DNA from: Pyricularia pennisetigena | Taxonomy: Eukaryota > Ascomycota > Sordariomycetes > Magnaporthales > Pyriculariaceae | Length of the DNA: 64,000 nucleotides | Assembly (NCBI RefSeq): GCF_004337985.1 | Contig: NW_021940921.1 | Location: 1,319,758 to 1,383,757 of the forward strand | Direction: 5' to 3' | In this document: positions 35,701 to 46,506 of the stretch, piece after piece | Layout of the letters: every line of letters begins with the position of its first letter | Position numbering within the stretch: position 1 is the first letter of the stretch | Translations under genes and position numbers: made by a program | The notes under the pieces: model-generated | Told to the model about the DNA's origin: nothing | The model's database searches: none | What the model saw: only the letters and a program-made list of their open reading frames with translations

Positions 35701-36129
35701 GCTAAAGCTATAGGCAAACAGTCGACGTTATCGGACTCAACTATGGCCGCCCTTGTGGAACTTTTGAAAGACGAGGACAGCTACGTACGACGCTCTGCCG
35801 CTGAAGCTATAAGCACCAATTCGGCGTTATCAGACAACATATTAGATGCGTTAGGAATACGTATCCAGGCAGAAGCACAGTCTGATTCAGGATTACGTCA
35901 AGACGTCGAGCCTTTTTACGAAAGTTTTTTACGACGCAGCTTCAACGAGCATTTTTGTCTTTTTGCTGATAAAGATTTTTTGAATGCGAATCACGGGTCT
36001 GGGCTCAGGGTTGCAAAATTAGAGAATCAAATTCAGTTTCAAACAGCAGTTGCGCAGGGACGAAAAAAGTTGAAGGGGATCGATTCCTGTAACTTATGGA
36101 GTACCCTTGGCGAATCAGACAGTAACTAA
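32772..36129 (+). CDS. NLR paralogue: membrane anchor, SesB-like hydrolase, NACHT, HEAT (one frameshift)
   Basis: Same architecture as the minus-strand NLR: membrane segment (ILAGVAAAVFIWLC), a short SPPK repeat linker, SesB-like domain (IDIIAVHGLDTRS, CDWPAELF, FIASCLGGIIL, VFLATPFRGTSF), intron 33657-33709 (GTAGGA...ATCAG), MNKFRGPDDPDY, NACHT with RGRAGVGKTTLCKK, LFILDGLDE and TRPH, FIHLTFQEYFAAKYF, two HEAT units plus a partial third, and a tail with RRSFNEHFCLF. The ATG is at 32772. One base is missing near 34785 (a GGG run after DNS): the first frame stops and the rest continues in the next frame from 34786. Every domain is otherwise complete, so this may be an under-called homopolymer rather than a dead gene. 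The Cys at the hydrolase nucleophile position is shared with the paralogue. Confidence 0.87.
35629..35826 (+). repeat. two near-identical 99-bp HEAT units
   Basis: Units 35629-35727 and 35728-35826 share a 44-bp identical block starting ATGGCCGCCCTTGTGG, and both encode LSD...TMAALVELLKDEDSYVR. Differences are clustered at the start and in the last third. A third unit starts at 35827 (LSDNILDALG) and decays. The same 33-residue period as in the paralogue shows common origin with independent copy number. Confidence 0.88.
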
Positions 36130-36462
36130 ATAGCATCAATCAACTGTTTCAATTTTATCTGTGCTGCTTCTTCGTAAGGATGCTCTGTGGACACGAAACC
36201 TTACAAACCGCCTTTTGGAGGGTGACATTTCGGAAGTTGCGCCCAATCGCGACTCGTCCAGAGACGCACGATGCCATGCGAGAGGCCTACTGCCGCCCCT
36301 TTGATAAGACCACCCCCTCATCAATTTACAAACCATGGCACCCATAGTCATGCCGCGAATGCGCTGTTTCGCAATCGCTCGTTGCGTCCGGTTTTCCACG
36401 CCTGATATAGCATTTAGCGGCGTGTCTGTAGGCATCGTAACGTGGTGCCATGGCTCGGGAGA

Positions 36463-36915
36463 TGATATTTCTGGGCTTGAAAACTATAAAAACTGGTTTA
36501 CAATCGTGACGCAATGTCAATTCTGGGAGCATGTACCAAAAGAGATGTTAGAAGAACGGGGTTTCGGATGGAGGAGGGAATTGCGATCCTGTCCAACCGT
36601 GCCAAAACCATGGTAATAAATAAACACAATCAACGTACAAAATTTCGTGGATAAGCTGGTAATAACCAGTGGCAATACCTTTGCCGTCTACCCATATATG
36701 CTTTGCATCTAATGTCACCGCGGCAGCTGCGCAAAGCCAGCTGGAGGGGCTGAGCTGGATTACTGCACGGCTGGGATATCAAAAGCTACTATCGACTCTT
36801 GGAAAACTTAAATAATAAGAAAACACCTTAAGAAGACTCGGAAAGTATTACCTTTTCTTGCTACAACCACTCAAAGCTACATATGGAAAATGTTTAAACA
36901 GCACCACGTCCTTGA
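36463..36915 (+). repeat. dispersed repeat, copy B
   Basis: Partner of 29188-29640, same orientation, here 3' of the plus-strand NLR rather than 5' of an NLR. It contains a roughly 35-bp insertion around TCTACCCATATATGC relative to copy A and is richer in CpA/CpG, so it looks less mutated. Confidence 0.75.
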
Positions 36916-37599
36916 CCAGCGTGGGCAACCGATTAACCAATTTCTTGTGTACAAGGTCGCCGCAAGTGACACGATTGGCTACATCCATGCTCGCTGAGGA
37001 AGTAGTCATACTTCGGCGGGGCTAATGTGTCCAGATTTTCACGCTTAAACAAAACGTTCCGTGCCCGCATATGGTCACATGCGAGAGTAACAAACAGCGT
37101 GAAGAATACAAGGAAACGTTTCGCGACGCAGTTGGTACGTTGACGGGACTTTCGTTGGTAGGAAGCGTGTTTTGGATCACACGGCTTCTGAAGCGTTGAC
37201 CAAAGGGAAATCGGGTTTCGGAGCGTCAACCACAGAGAAAATGAGTTTGGTCGTCGGGCTTGGGATGGGAATGCTATGCCACTATGCAAAAGGACTGGAA
37301 TCGCTTCTCTTGCAGGAACCCGCGGCGTTATCGTCCTGTCAAAATCGAAGATTGCCTTTAGTATGGTGGGCAAAACTGTAAACACTAGCAATGTCGTCCA
37401 CACCAGCGAGTCCAGGTTTTCATGGCGTACTTGTCTTGACAAACAGCCTCAACGGTGCAAGCCAGTGTCCGAGCTGGCAGTAATATATTCGCATCTATAT
37501 GCCGGGGGGGACCTCATCAAATTGACGCGTATTAAAATTTAGGGAAAGACTGCTAAGGCCAAGCTAAGCCAAGAAGGAGGTATCTTTGAGAAAGGATCA

Positions 37600-38240
37600 A
37601 AGAGGCATCACAGATTCTCGCGTTGTGGCTCACGTTAAAATATTTTCGCTGTCATTATAAATGAAATTCTTCTGTGTATACTCTAAAGTTGATCGGAACA
37701 CTCCCTTACCACTTCATAATCATTCTATAGCTACATATTACATTACTCTGGCGCCGCCTGATGATCTTGCGCATAAACGCTAACCCAAACCATACGCGAC
37801 CACTGGAGAATATCAGACGGCGGGTCTGTGGCTGACGCTGCCTGTGGCGCCGTAAGGCAGACACAGCCTGCCAAACGGAGGACATACGGTTCGTAACGTA
37901 GGCCTAGCATCTGCTAACAAATTATGCAGCGCTAACCATTTCTGCAGGGCATTTCGCGCAGAATCAAATAATTAGTCACTACTCGCACAGCCCGTAACCT
38001 CTGGCAGGTCTTAAATCCGAGCCCACTGCGCTAACGGAATCCGGCCTGCCACACCCTCTTACCTGGATTCAGGAATAGCTTGAGCCCCGTTTAATGCCAG
38101 CTTCCAGGCTTTCCGAACCTCTCAACTTCCTGGATACGGAAGGCTGAACACGCGAAACAATTCGGAAAGCAATCGTGGTCAAAATTTATTAAGAACATTG
38201 CATTCTCCGGTTCATGTGAGGTAGGTTCCTCATACGTGCT
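37600..38240. other. no gene recognised
   Basis: No coding pattern or RNA gene is visible. The stretch leads into the small spliced gene at 38246. Confidence 0.35.
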
Positions 38241-38245
38241 CTAAA

Positions 38246-38755
38246 ATGCAACGCTCAATTACGAAAAAACACTTATCGCGGAAGGATGCCCAGATGAGAA
38301 GAACTGTGGTTCAAAAATTGCATCAACTTGAATGCAACGGGTTCGACGTTTGGTCGTATATGAAAAAGGGCGATAACACCTTCATTTATTATTCGGCGAA
38401 TCGGGCAGGGCCCCCATCGTCGACTGATTTGGTGAGATTAACAATATCCCTGCGGTGAATGTTTGTTAACAGCAGTCTAGATTGAGGAAAAGCCGACGAC
38501 TTTGGGATGCAATGCGAACAGTTTTGAAGCCTCCGAAAAGAATGATACCAGCGAAATGTTCCAGAACAAAACCAAGGACTCGGTGGCGGGAAGTGCTGAC
38601 AACAGTTTGCCTAGTTCACGATGTGGATCCTCCACCCTGAAAGATTGCATTCCGGTGAGTTTAATTCACGAAATGGGAACCGCGACTTGATCTGATATGA
38701 TTATTCATAGAAGAAAATAAAGATCGTTTTTAAGAAAAAGATCGAACATGGCTAG
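38246..38755 (+). CDS. hypothetical small Lys-rich protein
   Basis: Three exons in phase 0: 38246-38431, 38481-38654 and 38711-38755. Introns are 49 and 56 nt with GTGAGA and GTGAGT donors and TCTAG and CATAG acceptors. The product is 134 residues, basic at the start (MQRSITKKHLSRKDAQMRR), polar and Ser-rich in the middle, and Lys-rich at the end (KKIKIVFKKK). No signal peptide, membrane segment or known domain is seen. The consistent phases and fungal splice sites support a real gene; the function is unknown. Confidence 0.45.
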
Positions 38756-38759
38756 TTTA

Positions 38760-39740
38760 GGCGCTGGACCTGGGGCTTCTTACCTACTTGGAAACTTATA
38801 TATTTTGAGTTATTAGCATAAACCCATTTGAAAAGAATATTTTAAAGGCTATAATCTTTCCCAGTCCATACACGTAGTCTTGTCAATGCCCTCGCGTAAT
38901 GGCGCTTCGAGCTTCAGGAGTGGACGCAGATCCCTGACCCGCCACTTGCTGAACGGCATTAAAGAGATGCTGCACAAATCATATCTTAAATGTGCCCTCA
39001 AATAGCTGGCTACGATTTCTTATGAATGAGCGGCGTAAGCTTGGAAATACTGTATTTCTTGCACGCAGGTTGGTGGCTGGCTGAGACCTGGGGTTGTCGG
39101 AAGACGGTGTCCAGCACGTACTCTTCGCCGTTCCCCCTCGCGTTATTGCGTTAGAAGGTTCGAAGGTATTTGAGAGGGGACAGTCGCGGGTTAGGCGTAG
39201 GATGGTGGGTTGCAAAGCGATTTTCTAATGCAGTGAGCCGGCCAGCAGCCAGCCCTGGACTGTATTTTTAGATGGACGAAAAGGTTAATGTGCCTCAGGG
39301 ATTGGAAAAGTTTAAGGGCGGAAGTATATAAATAATTATAAGAGCAATCCCCGTTTTCTATGCCAAGCTCTGATCGTAGGCACCTCGCGGGCTTGTTATT
39401 TGTAGACCAATTTTGCTATCAGCGGCTGGACGACAGGATGTTTATAAAACTTTGAGCTGGTTGCTGCGGGGAGGTCTATCCAAATGCATGGCAGGGGAAT
39501 GTTTTTGATGCCATTAATACTAGCAGGAGCGTGTTTATTATAACCGACCCTCCACAGCCGACCGAAGACATTATGAACACGCAGGAGGCAGCTCGTTTGG
39601 CTATCAACAAACGACAAGGTGCCTTATCCTGCTGTTAGATCGCATTTACTCCCGGATACGCTGTTTCTTTCCACGTGAAGGACACTCGTCCAGCTTCATT
39701 GTGCAGACCATCGATCTCGGCGGGCTCGAAGAATCTAGAG
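38760..39740. other. no gene recognised
   Basis: AT-rich DNA followed by unrecognised short frames. It may contain decayed 3' parts of the ankyrin-type NLR that ends at 39745, but no ankyrin pattern remains legible. Confidence 0.35.
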
Positions 39741-39744
39741 AGCC

Positions 39745-42529
39745 TCACTCTGAGTTTCGAAGCAAAGAAGAAACACCAGTTGGGATTGGGTCATGCCTAG
39801 ACCTGTTATGAATAAATTCATGCAGCACCCGAACCACGGTTTCGTGCCCTTCTGCCGCAGCCCATGACAGCGGCGTTAGGCCATGTTTGTTTTTCGCATC
39901 GACGTCGACCTTATCTGTATCCAGCAGCATCCGAACCACCCCTTTATGCCCAAAATGGGATGCTAAAATAAGATTTGTAGCATTTTCCAGCAAGCCCCTG
40001 GCAAACTGACGATAAATTTCAGACCACGCTGCATAATGGTTCGAATTTGGATCACGAATATTTGACGCGAAAGATATAATGGCAGCATTTTCGACATCAG
40101 TTTCGCGGAAGTGAGAACCCCAATGTCTGGCGGAATAGTCCATAAGCTCGGTTACCACCTCCTTTTCTGTTCGGAGGTGAAGATAAACCACACAGGACTC
40201 TGCAAGAACCGCGTGTGCTTGGCACATATCCAAAGTATGTGCCCACGCTCTGGTGATAATAGGGCCCGGCAGGCACACTGCGATAGGCAGGAGAAATTCC
40301 CTCGCCGTCTGATGGAGAAAATAGACCCTTTTGTCGTGCACCGTAATAAATAGCCCACACCACTCTCGAAGACGCGTTTTGAAATTTTCGTCGGATTCCA
40401 TGTCAAAATCTCCCAGACACCGTGTATTCATACTCAAATCGACTGCAATTTGCATTTCGCGAAGAGTAAGCGGGCGATATACAGCGAGGAGGATGAGAAT
40501 AGCTTTCCTGGCTTTTGTTGGATCGCTGGATTGGCTGAAAATCTCCTCATACGCCTCATTCACTGTGGCTGGTAAGGTTTGAATGGCAGAGTCAATCCCT
40601 AGTAAGGTCTTCTTAAAATGGTTTTTTTCAGGTGGTCCAAAACGAGATACAACCAGAGATATGTACGATGTTTTGTACCTTTAAGACGTTCTTCTAGGTG
40701 TTTTATAAGGGTTGGATCCAACTCCATATCCAACTTGAAACGGCTAACGCGATATTCGATAACTGCATTGGTCTCCTCGCTAATCGTTTCCGAGTCATCT
40801 TCGCCCTTAATTCGGATGCTGAAAAAGGACTTTTCGAGTTTTTGAATGTGATAAATCGTTCCTTGGTAGGGCCGACTGGTCAAGAGGATTTTCAAGCTTT
40901 TTCGTCTGCCTTTATGGAAATGTTCATGGATGAATTGTGACAAAGTTTCCATGTTGCGCTCATCTTGACGGCATTCGTCCAAAGCGTCAAGAACAATCAG
41001 AACAGTTCCAGCCTCTGGATCTGCGCTAGCACTCTCCAGAGTATTCCATAGAGCAGTGACATTTTCGGCAAGCTTTGCTCCGTCCTGCTTGTATCTTGCC
41101 AGGGCATGCCGCATTAGCTGAGGGCGCAGGCAAAGCAATTGGGGGACTAAGGCACACAGAGCCAGCTCAATCGTGTTCTGGTCAGGGTCCCTAAAAAAGA
41201 AGTAACATATTGCAGCTTCTTTGGATAACCTGAAATCGAATTTGGAGTCGATAAGGTATTTCGCGAGGACGGATTTGCCGCACCCTGGATCGGCCGAGAC
41301 CAGCAATGGACCAGATTCGGCCGCTAGCCATGACTGATAGCTCTCATGGTTGAGGAACCAAGAACAAGTATCTGATACGCGGTTTGGAAGGCGCTTTTTG
41401 TACCAAATATAATGTCCTCGTCTCAAAGCTTGTAGACACTTGTCTTCTTTTACCTCCCTCGTCATCTGGACGAGCTCGTCTAATGTTCCCTTGGTCGCGT
41501 TGGAATACATTTGCTGGGACCTTTCGTCGACATCGCGCACTGACCCTTTAACTTTTTGGAGCATTTCCTCCCAAAAGTCCCATATCGCAATATCTCTCAC
41601 GAAATTGCTGAATCGGCTCCTGAAGAACCGCAATACGGTATGGGCTTGGAAGTCGATAACTGCCTTGTAAAGCTCGATAAAAAGTTCTCGTAAACGAGTT
41701 TTCGCCTTTGTTTGGAAATCTGCTCATTCCCCTGCAAAAAGACCCATATCTGTATAATATTGGATCTTTTGGGTAACATACGCGAAACCCTCCTTGTTTG
41801 CTTGGTCGACTTCGTCCGGATTGGTCAGAAGGGGCAAAAGTAAGCAAACGCCCGCCCAGGCAGTACTTGCCATCGGGCTTGCCTGCACCGTATTGTCGAT
41901 CCAGTCTTTTCCAAATTGGATACCTGTGACAAGATGTTGCATCTGATCTTGTAGCACAAACTTCTGCGTCCCGACCTTAACGGCAATTTGCTTCCCCTCC
42001 ATGTGTTTCTGGCCCATAACGATGATGTCTTCCATTGTTTTCCGTGAACTTGTATCACTTTGTGCGTTTCGTTCCGCTATTTCGGTATTGGACGCGTGGA
42101 GTGGCCTCGCCTGCTCGTTAGACTCCTTAGATAGGATGTCTTTTTTAGGTAAGGCAAGGTTTTGGACAGCAGTTCCTCGTATGCCTGCATTATTTCTGGT
42201 TTCTCTTCTCGAAGAGCTTCATATGCCAGATCCCATGAAGACGTTAAGGCTGCCGTTACACGGCCATCGTTCGGGATTGGGTTGTTGTTCGTTGGGCAGG
42301 ACTCGGAATGCAATAACTCGACAGATGTTGCTGTGTTTGGAGCATTCCTGGATTAACCATTCGGTCCGGTAACACTGGCCGCATTGTTCACTTCGTATTC
42401 ATTTTGAACTGGTGAAATGTTGTTTGAATCGCGCAATTTCCAGCGCCAGATCTTCTTCCAGCGACTGGATTGTTTTCCCGAACTCGAGGGAGCTCCGCTG
42501 GGGTTTTTCTTCCGCCCGAAAAGCCCCAT
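39745..42529 (-). pseudogene. NWD/NACHT/ankyrin NLR, disrupted
   Basis: NLR of the NWD class (NACHT_N N-terminal domain). From ATG 42529: MGLFGRKKNPSG, then SWDLAYEALREEKPEIMQAYEELLSK, VQASPMASTAWAGVCLLLPLL, NACHT with Walker A SADPGCGKSVLAKYL, Walker B VLIVLDALDECR and LLTSRPY, the HQTAREFLL motif, and a short ankyrin part (NLILASHFGHKGVVRMLL, GLTPLSWAAAEGHETVV) ending at 39745. Breaks: an in-frame TAA at about 42353 (a weak 45-nt intron could hide it), a one-base loss in an A run at about 42150, an in-frame TGA at about 41727, and a one-base loss in an A run at about 40619. The A-run losses may be sequencing errors; the stops argue for real decay. The ankyrin domain is unusually short, about one and a half repeats. 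Confidence 0.8.
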
Positions 42530-42599
42530 AATGCTGTGCGGGGCGCGACGATATTGCAATGTGCGCTCCACAATAGAGGTGGAAAGGTCGAGGAGGGAA

Positions 42600-43700
42600 A
42601 ATATGTCCGGAGCGTTGGACTGAATGCTTGGTGCCTATGAGATTCGTTCTCTATTTCAGGTTTGGGAGAAACACTGAGGATAATGCCAGGGCTGCGTTTC
42701 CCCAGTTCCAAGGCCGATTATGAGCAAGTTAGCACTCCCTGGCCAATCCAATCTGCAATTTTCGCGATTGATGATTGTGGGTTGCGATACGGGGGAACAC
42801 AATCCCGCCTAGTGGTAGTAAGTACATTTGCCCACCCTGTCGAGCATTTTCATTCGTCAAAGGCCAAATGGTGGCGGTATAAATACCTTCAGCCGCCTCC
42901 AATATCGAAATCCTCCCTAACCTCTATTGATAAAGGAAAGGCTTCTCAACTTACACGAAGCCTCTCAAATTTGGTTTCACAGAGTGCACAAGCTTTTGAA
43001 GAAACATTAGCGATGTAGTAACTCGACTGCATTATTTTCCACTATCGAATAAAATAGAAGAACATACACGGGCTGGTAATGACACCATCTTTCAGCCTTT
43101 GCAGCCAAGAAATCACACCAAGTTTTCTCATGGCCAAACGATTGTCCCAACAAAATGTTAGTCTATGTAGTAGTACATTTGGGCCTAGAGATGAAATGAG
43201 ACGATGGGATCGTGTATCGAAGGCGGGGTCTTGAGTACAAAAGGGCACACTCCAATACATTCATATTCCACAAAAACTGAATCGTTTCTCATCTCATCAA
43301 GACATGAACCTAAATTGTGTACATTCAATTGCTTTTATCAAAATGGGTTTCGCTGGGCGTCTCTGAGAAAGGCGCAGGCCGTATAAACAACCCTTTTCTA
43401 ATCCAAACGTGGTCGGATCAAAATAAAACCCAACGAGCGCGCTCATGCTTCAATCGATGTACCACCTCTATTTGACCGACTTCTGCTTGTAGCGCTCTCT
43501 GACATCTGATCAGAGTTCAAAGGACATTTCAAGGTAGGCGGAGGCCATCAAGGTCCATTGCAGTCTCGGTACAGCGCATCTCATGGCATTGACTCCGGTG
43601 GTGTATTGTGGTAGATGATGAGTATAGCGAACGCGATGATGACAGTATTATATGCTCTATGCATCCCTCGGCCTCTGATCATGGCGGGGGGAAAAGACGA
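42600..43700. other. no gene recognised
   Basis: Upstream flank of the disrupted NLR and 3' flank of the Tudor-like gene. Nothing further is seen. Confidence 0.35.
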
Positions 43701-43705
43701 ACCAC

Positions 43706-46161
43706 TCATAATATGCCACCCGTTTGCTGACTATCGCCGTTATTATTCCACAGACTCCGCTCCAAAAGATCCTCAAGACTGCAGATTTGAACACCCTGAA
43801 ATGAACTCCACCAAGACGGCTTCACTGACTGAACACCCAGAGCCGGTCGTGGCCCCACGGAGAGAGGGCGTACCTGATCCATGCCTAACGTCACGCGATT
43901 AAAATCGAACGGGTTTTCCACTTTGACACCAGATCCTGGCACAGTCTCTACCTGTTCGCCCTTGGGAATCCTCCCTGGCCACCACTCATGAACCGAAAGC
44001 GCAGGGCTGAATTCGACCACATATTGGTCCCCCTGGACGTCAACGATTCGAGCAGGGAAGTAGAGCTGTGAGTCGTCTGTAACATAGTAATGGAATCGGA
44101 AATCCGGATACATGACGGGTGCCTCGACAGAGTCGCCGATATGGAAGCAACGATAAGGTCGAACATCGTACGCCCTGAGGTTTCTGCACCATGGTCGCCA
44201 CAGCCGCCGTGTGCCCTTCCCGAGTTGTGTGAGCTGCTCTTCGGTAAAGCCAAAGCTGTCGCTATCATTCTTATCCCCTCCACTACCATCCTGAGCTTCC
44301 GTGGAATTGGTTGAGACTTGCTCTGGTAAACAGTCCCAATCGATATACTCTATCTCATCGCCGTCCACAACTGTGACTCTTGAGTCGTACCAACGCCCAT
44401 TGTGCTCGATCTAGCCAAATCAAAGAATGTCAGTCAACCCTTAATAAATTCATTGCCGAGGTTCTAGAAGATAGAATACGTACCTGAACCTTTTCGCCAG
44501 CTTTTGGTGGGTCGGTGAATACCTTCGATGGCCCCAAAAGCGTACAGTCTAACTCTGGTATGACAGAACTCGAGGAGTTGTCTTCATGACGCAACATGGT
44601 GTCAAAGGAATTCTTGAGCGGCCTTGTGGAAAACACGATGGCATTCGAACCCACACCCGCCGTAATGATGTACTGTCCTCCGTGACATGCCTTGAACTCG
44701 GTGATTGGAAGGTCGCAGCTCCAAGCATGACCCCCTGATTCCAGTGCATACCGGACAGACAGCGTAGCGCCGATGTTAATGCCACCGATCGGACGGACTT
44801 GCTTTGAGAGACTCTTCCGCTCGATTTGACCTGTCTGCAGGTAACGTACGTAAACGTGGACGTCTGGGGCAGCATCATTGAAGTAAGCAAAGAGGTCCTC
44901 GCCGTTTGATTTCATGACCTCTCGTTCGGTAATGATTCCAAGTTCATCGGGTGCTGGAACGGCCACGATTTGTGCAGAGATCCAGCCGACGTGATCGGAC
45001 GGTGATTCGATGGCCGCCGGTAAGGCAAGATCCCCGGAAGCCCTTTCACATTCGACAAGCATACCGTAGCCTGCGTTTTCGAGGGTCAACTTTCTAAGGG
45101 TGTCGGACAATGTAGAGTCTTGGAGAAGATTGAAATAGTCCCGAGGCTTGACGTAGCCTTTGTGCAGGGGATCGAGAGCAGACCGAAGAGGCGGGAGCCA
45201 AAGAGGCCGGATAGTAGAAAGACGACGCGTGCCGTTTTGATCGATGCGATACCAAGATCCTTCCTGGCGAGCGAGTTCCATGTTTCTGGCTTCACAAACC
45301 CCAGTCGGTATCTTTTTGAGAACAAAAGACGCTTCTACCTCATGTACGAAACGTGCCCAAGAAACGTATAGCGTCTGTAAAGTAAGCGTATGTCAGCAGG
45401 ATGCAGAGGTATTGGGAATAAAAAATCCATTTGAGTGTACTTGCCTCGTATCGGAATGCTGAGACATTGAGTTCGTCGTTCTGGAACCGATCCTTCCAAA
45501 ACGATGCTGCTTCTGGGTTCTGCGCTTGATAAATTTGAATAGCCGAAGTGTCAGGAAGCAGAGTAGCTTCCTGAAGTTGTTGCCGAAGGTTTGTGCATTC
45601 GTTCATAAGATTTCCCATCATCTGGTCTATGCTAGCAAGATCCGTGCTGAGATAATGTAAAGTTGTCTCTTTAACAATATGGGCGGATTCCACAATTTCC
45701 TTCCCACTCATCTGTCCCTGTTGCGTCCTAACGTCGTTGACAACTAAAGTAGATGCCACGACTACTGCCATGGATATTTGTTGTAGTTGTGCGGCCTTGT
45801 GCTGGATTTCTGTGAGGATATCAGGGATCCTGTAGAGATTCCATAGCCGCTTGAAAAATTTCTTGCCATACAACTCTATTTTAGTCGCATCTGTCGCTCC
45901 AGCACGGTTTTTATCTAGGGCATTGGCGCATTTCTTGCAAGAATCTTTGATGCTGTCCAAAATTTCTAGCATAACCAGAAACTCGGAGCCTTCGGTGTTG
46001 ATCTTGTTTGTGGGATTCTCAAATGCTTTCAATAACGACACAAGGGTAACGTTGAGCAGTTTGAGTTCGTCGGCAGCTTGGTTGAGCGAGTCAAGTCTGT
46101 CCTTGACTTCAACCCCAAACTGTATGATAAACGTCAGTGCGGAAACGATATCCGAAGCCAT
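43706..46161 (-). CDS. conserved fungal protein with Tudor-like modules
   Basis: Exons 46161-45445, 45374-44484 and 44410-43706 keep one frame for 770 residues. The first intron has a GC donor (GCAAGT...TACAG), the second GTACGT...CTAG. A further 78-nt segment (about 43777-43854) has splice-like ends and is a multiple of three, so the C-terminus may be 26 residues shorter. The N-terminal 240 residues are helical (MASDIVSALTFIIQFGVEVK, as in fungal NLR- and HeLo-like N-domains). They are followed by SFWKDRFQNDELNVSAFRYE, VSWARFVHEVE, PLWLPPLRSALDPLHKGYVK and then beta-rich parts. The motifs IEHNGRWYDSRVTVVDGDEI and YFPARIVDVQGDQYVVEFSP look like Tudor/Agenet barrels. I recognise it as a conserved fungal family without known function. 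A start at 46236 is possible but less typical. Confidence 0.68.
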
Positions 46162-46506
46162 TATGGTGATCGTGTGCCGCAGGCGGCTATTCTGGAGACG
46201 CTTGAACTGTTCTGTATTTTTTTTGGACAAGCTCAACTTGCCATTCCTCTTTGTCTCTGCCTCTGGCGTTCAGGTTCTGCTGGATGCCCTCCCGAAGCCG
46301 AGAGGTGCGGGGTTTTGTTGTGGGGTTTGAATATTGCGCCACTCTCGGCCCGATTTTGCAAGCGGGTGGCAAACGCCGTTTTACCTCCGCACACGAAAAG
46401 CCCAATTTCGACCTTCCAAACTGAAGAGCCGAACCTCTACTAACGAAAGCCTAACGTCAATAAGCGTAAATATAACTTCTTCACGGTACCTCTCTGATCT
46501 GCTTCC
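46162..46506. promoter_or_regulatory. shared divergent promoter region
   Basis: The 345 bp between the ATGs of the minus-strand Tudor-like gene and the plus-strand SET-MYND gene must hold both promoters. No TATA box is obvious. The short distance suggests coupled expression, which is inference. Confidence 0.4.

Noticed and set aside
36933..37442. Minus-strand open frame of 169 codons
   Set aside because: It has an ATG and moderate length, but no domain, membrane pattern or splice signals, and it contains a degenerate internal repeat. Kept out of the gene list.
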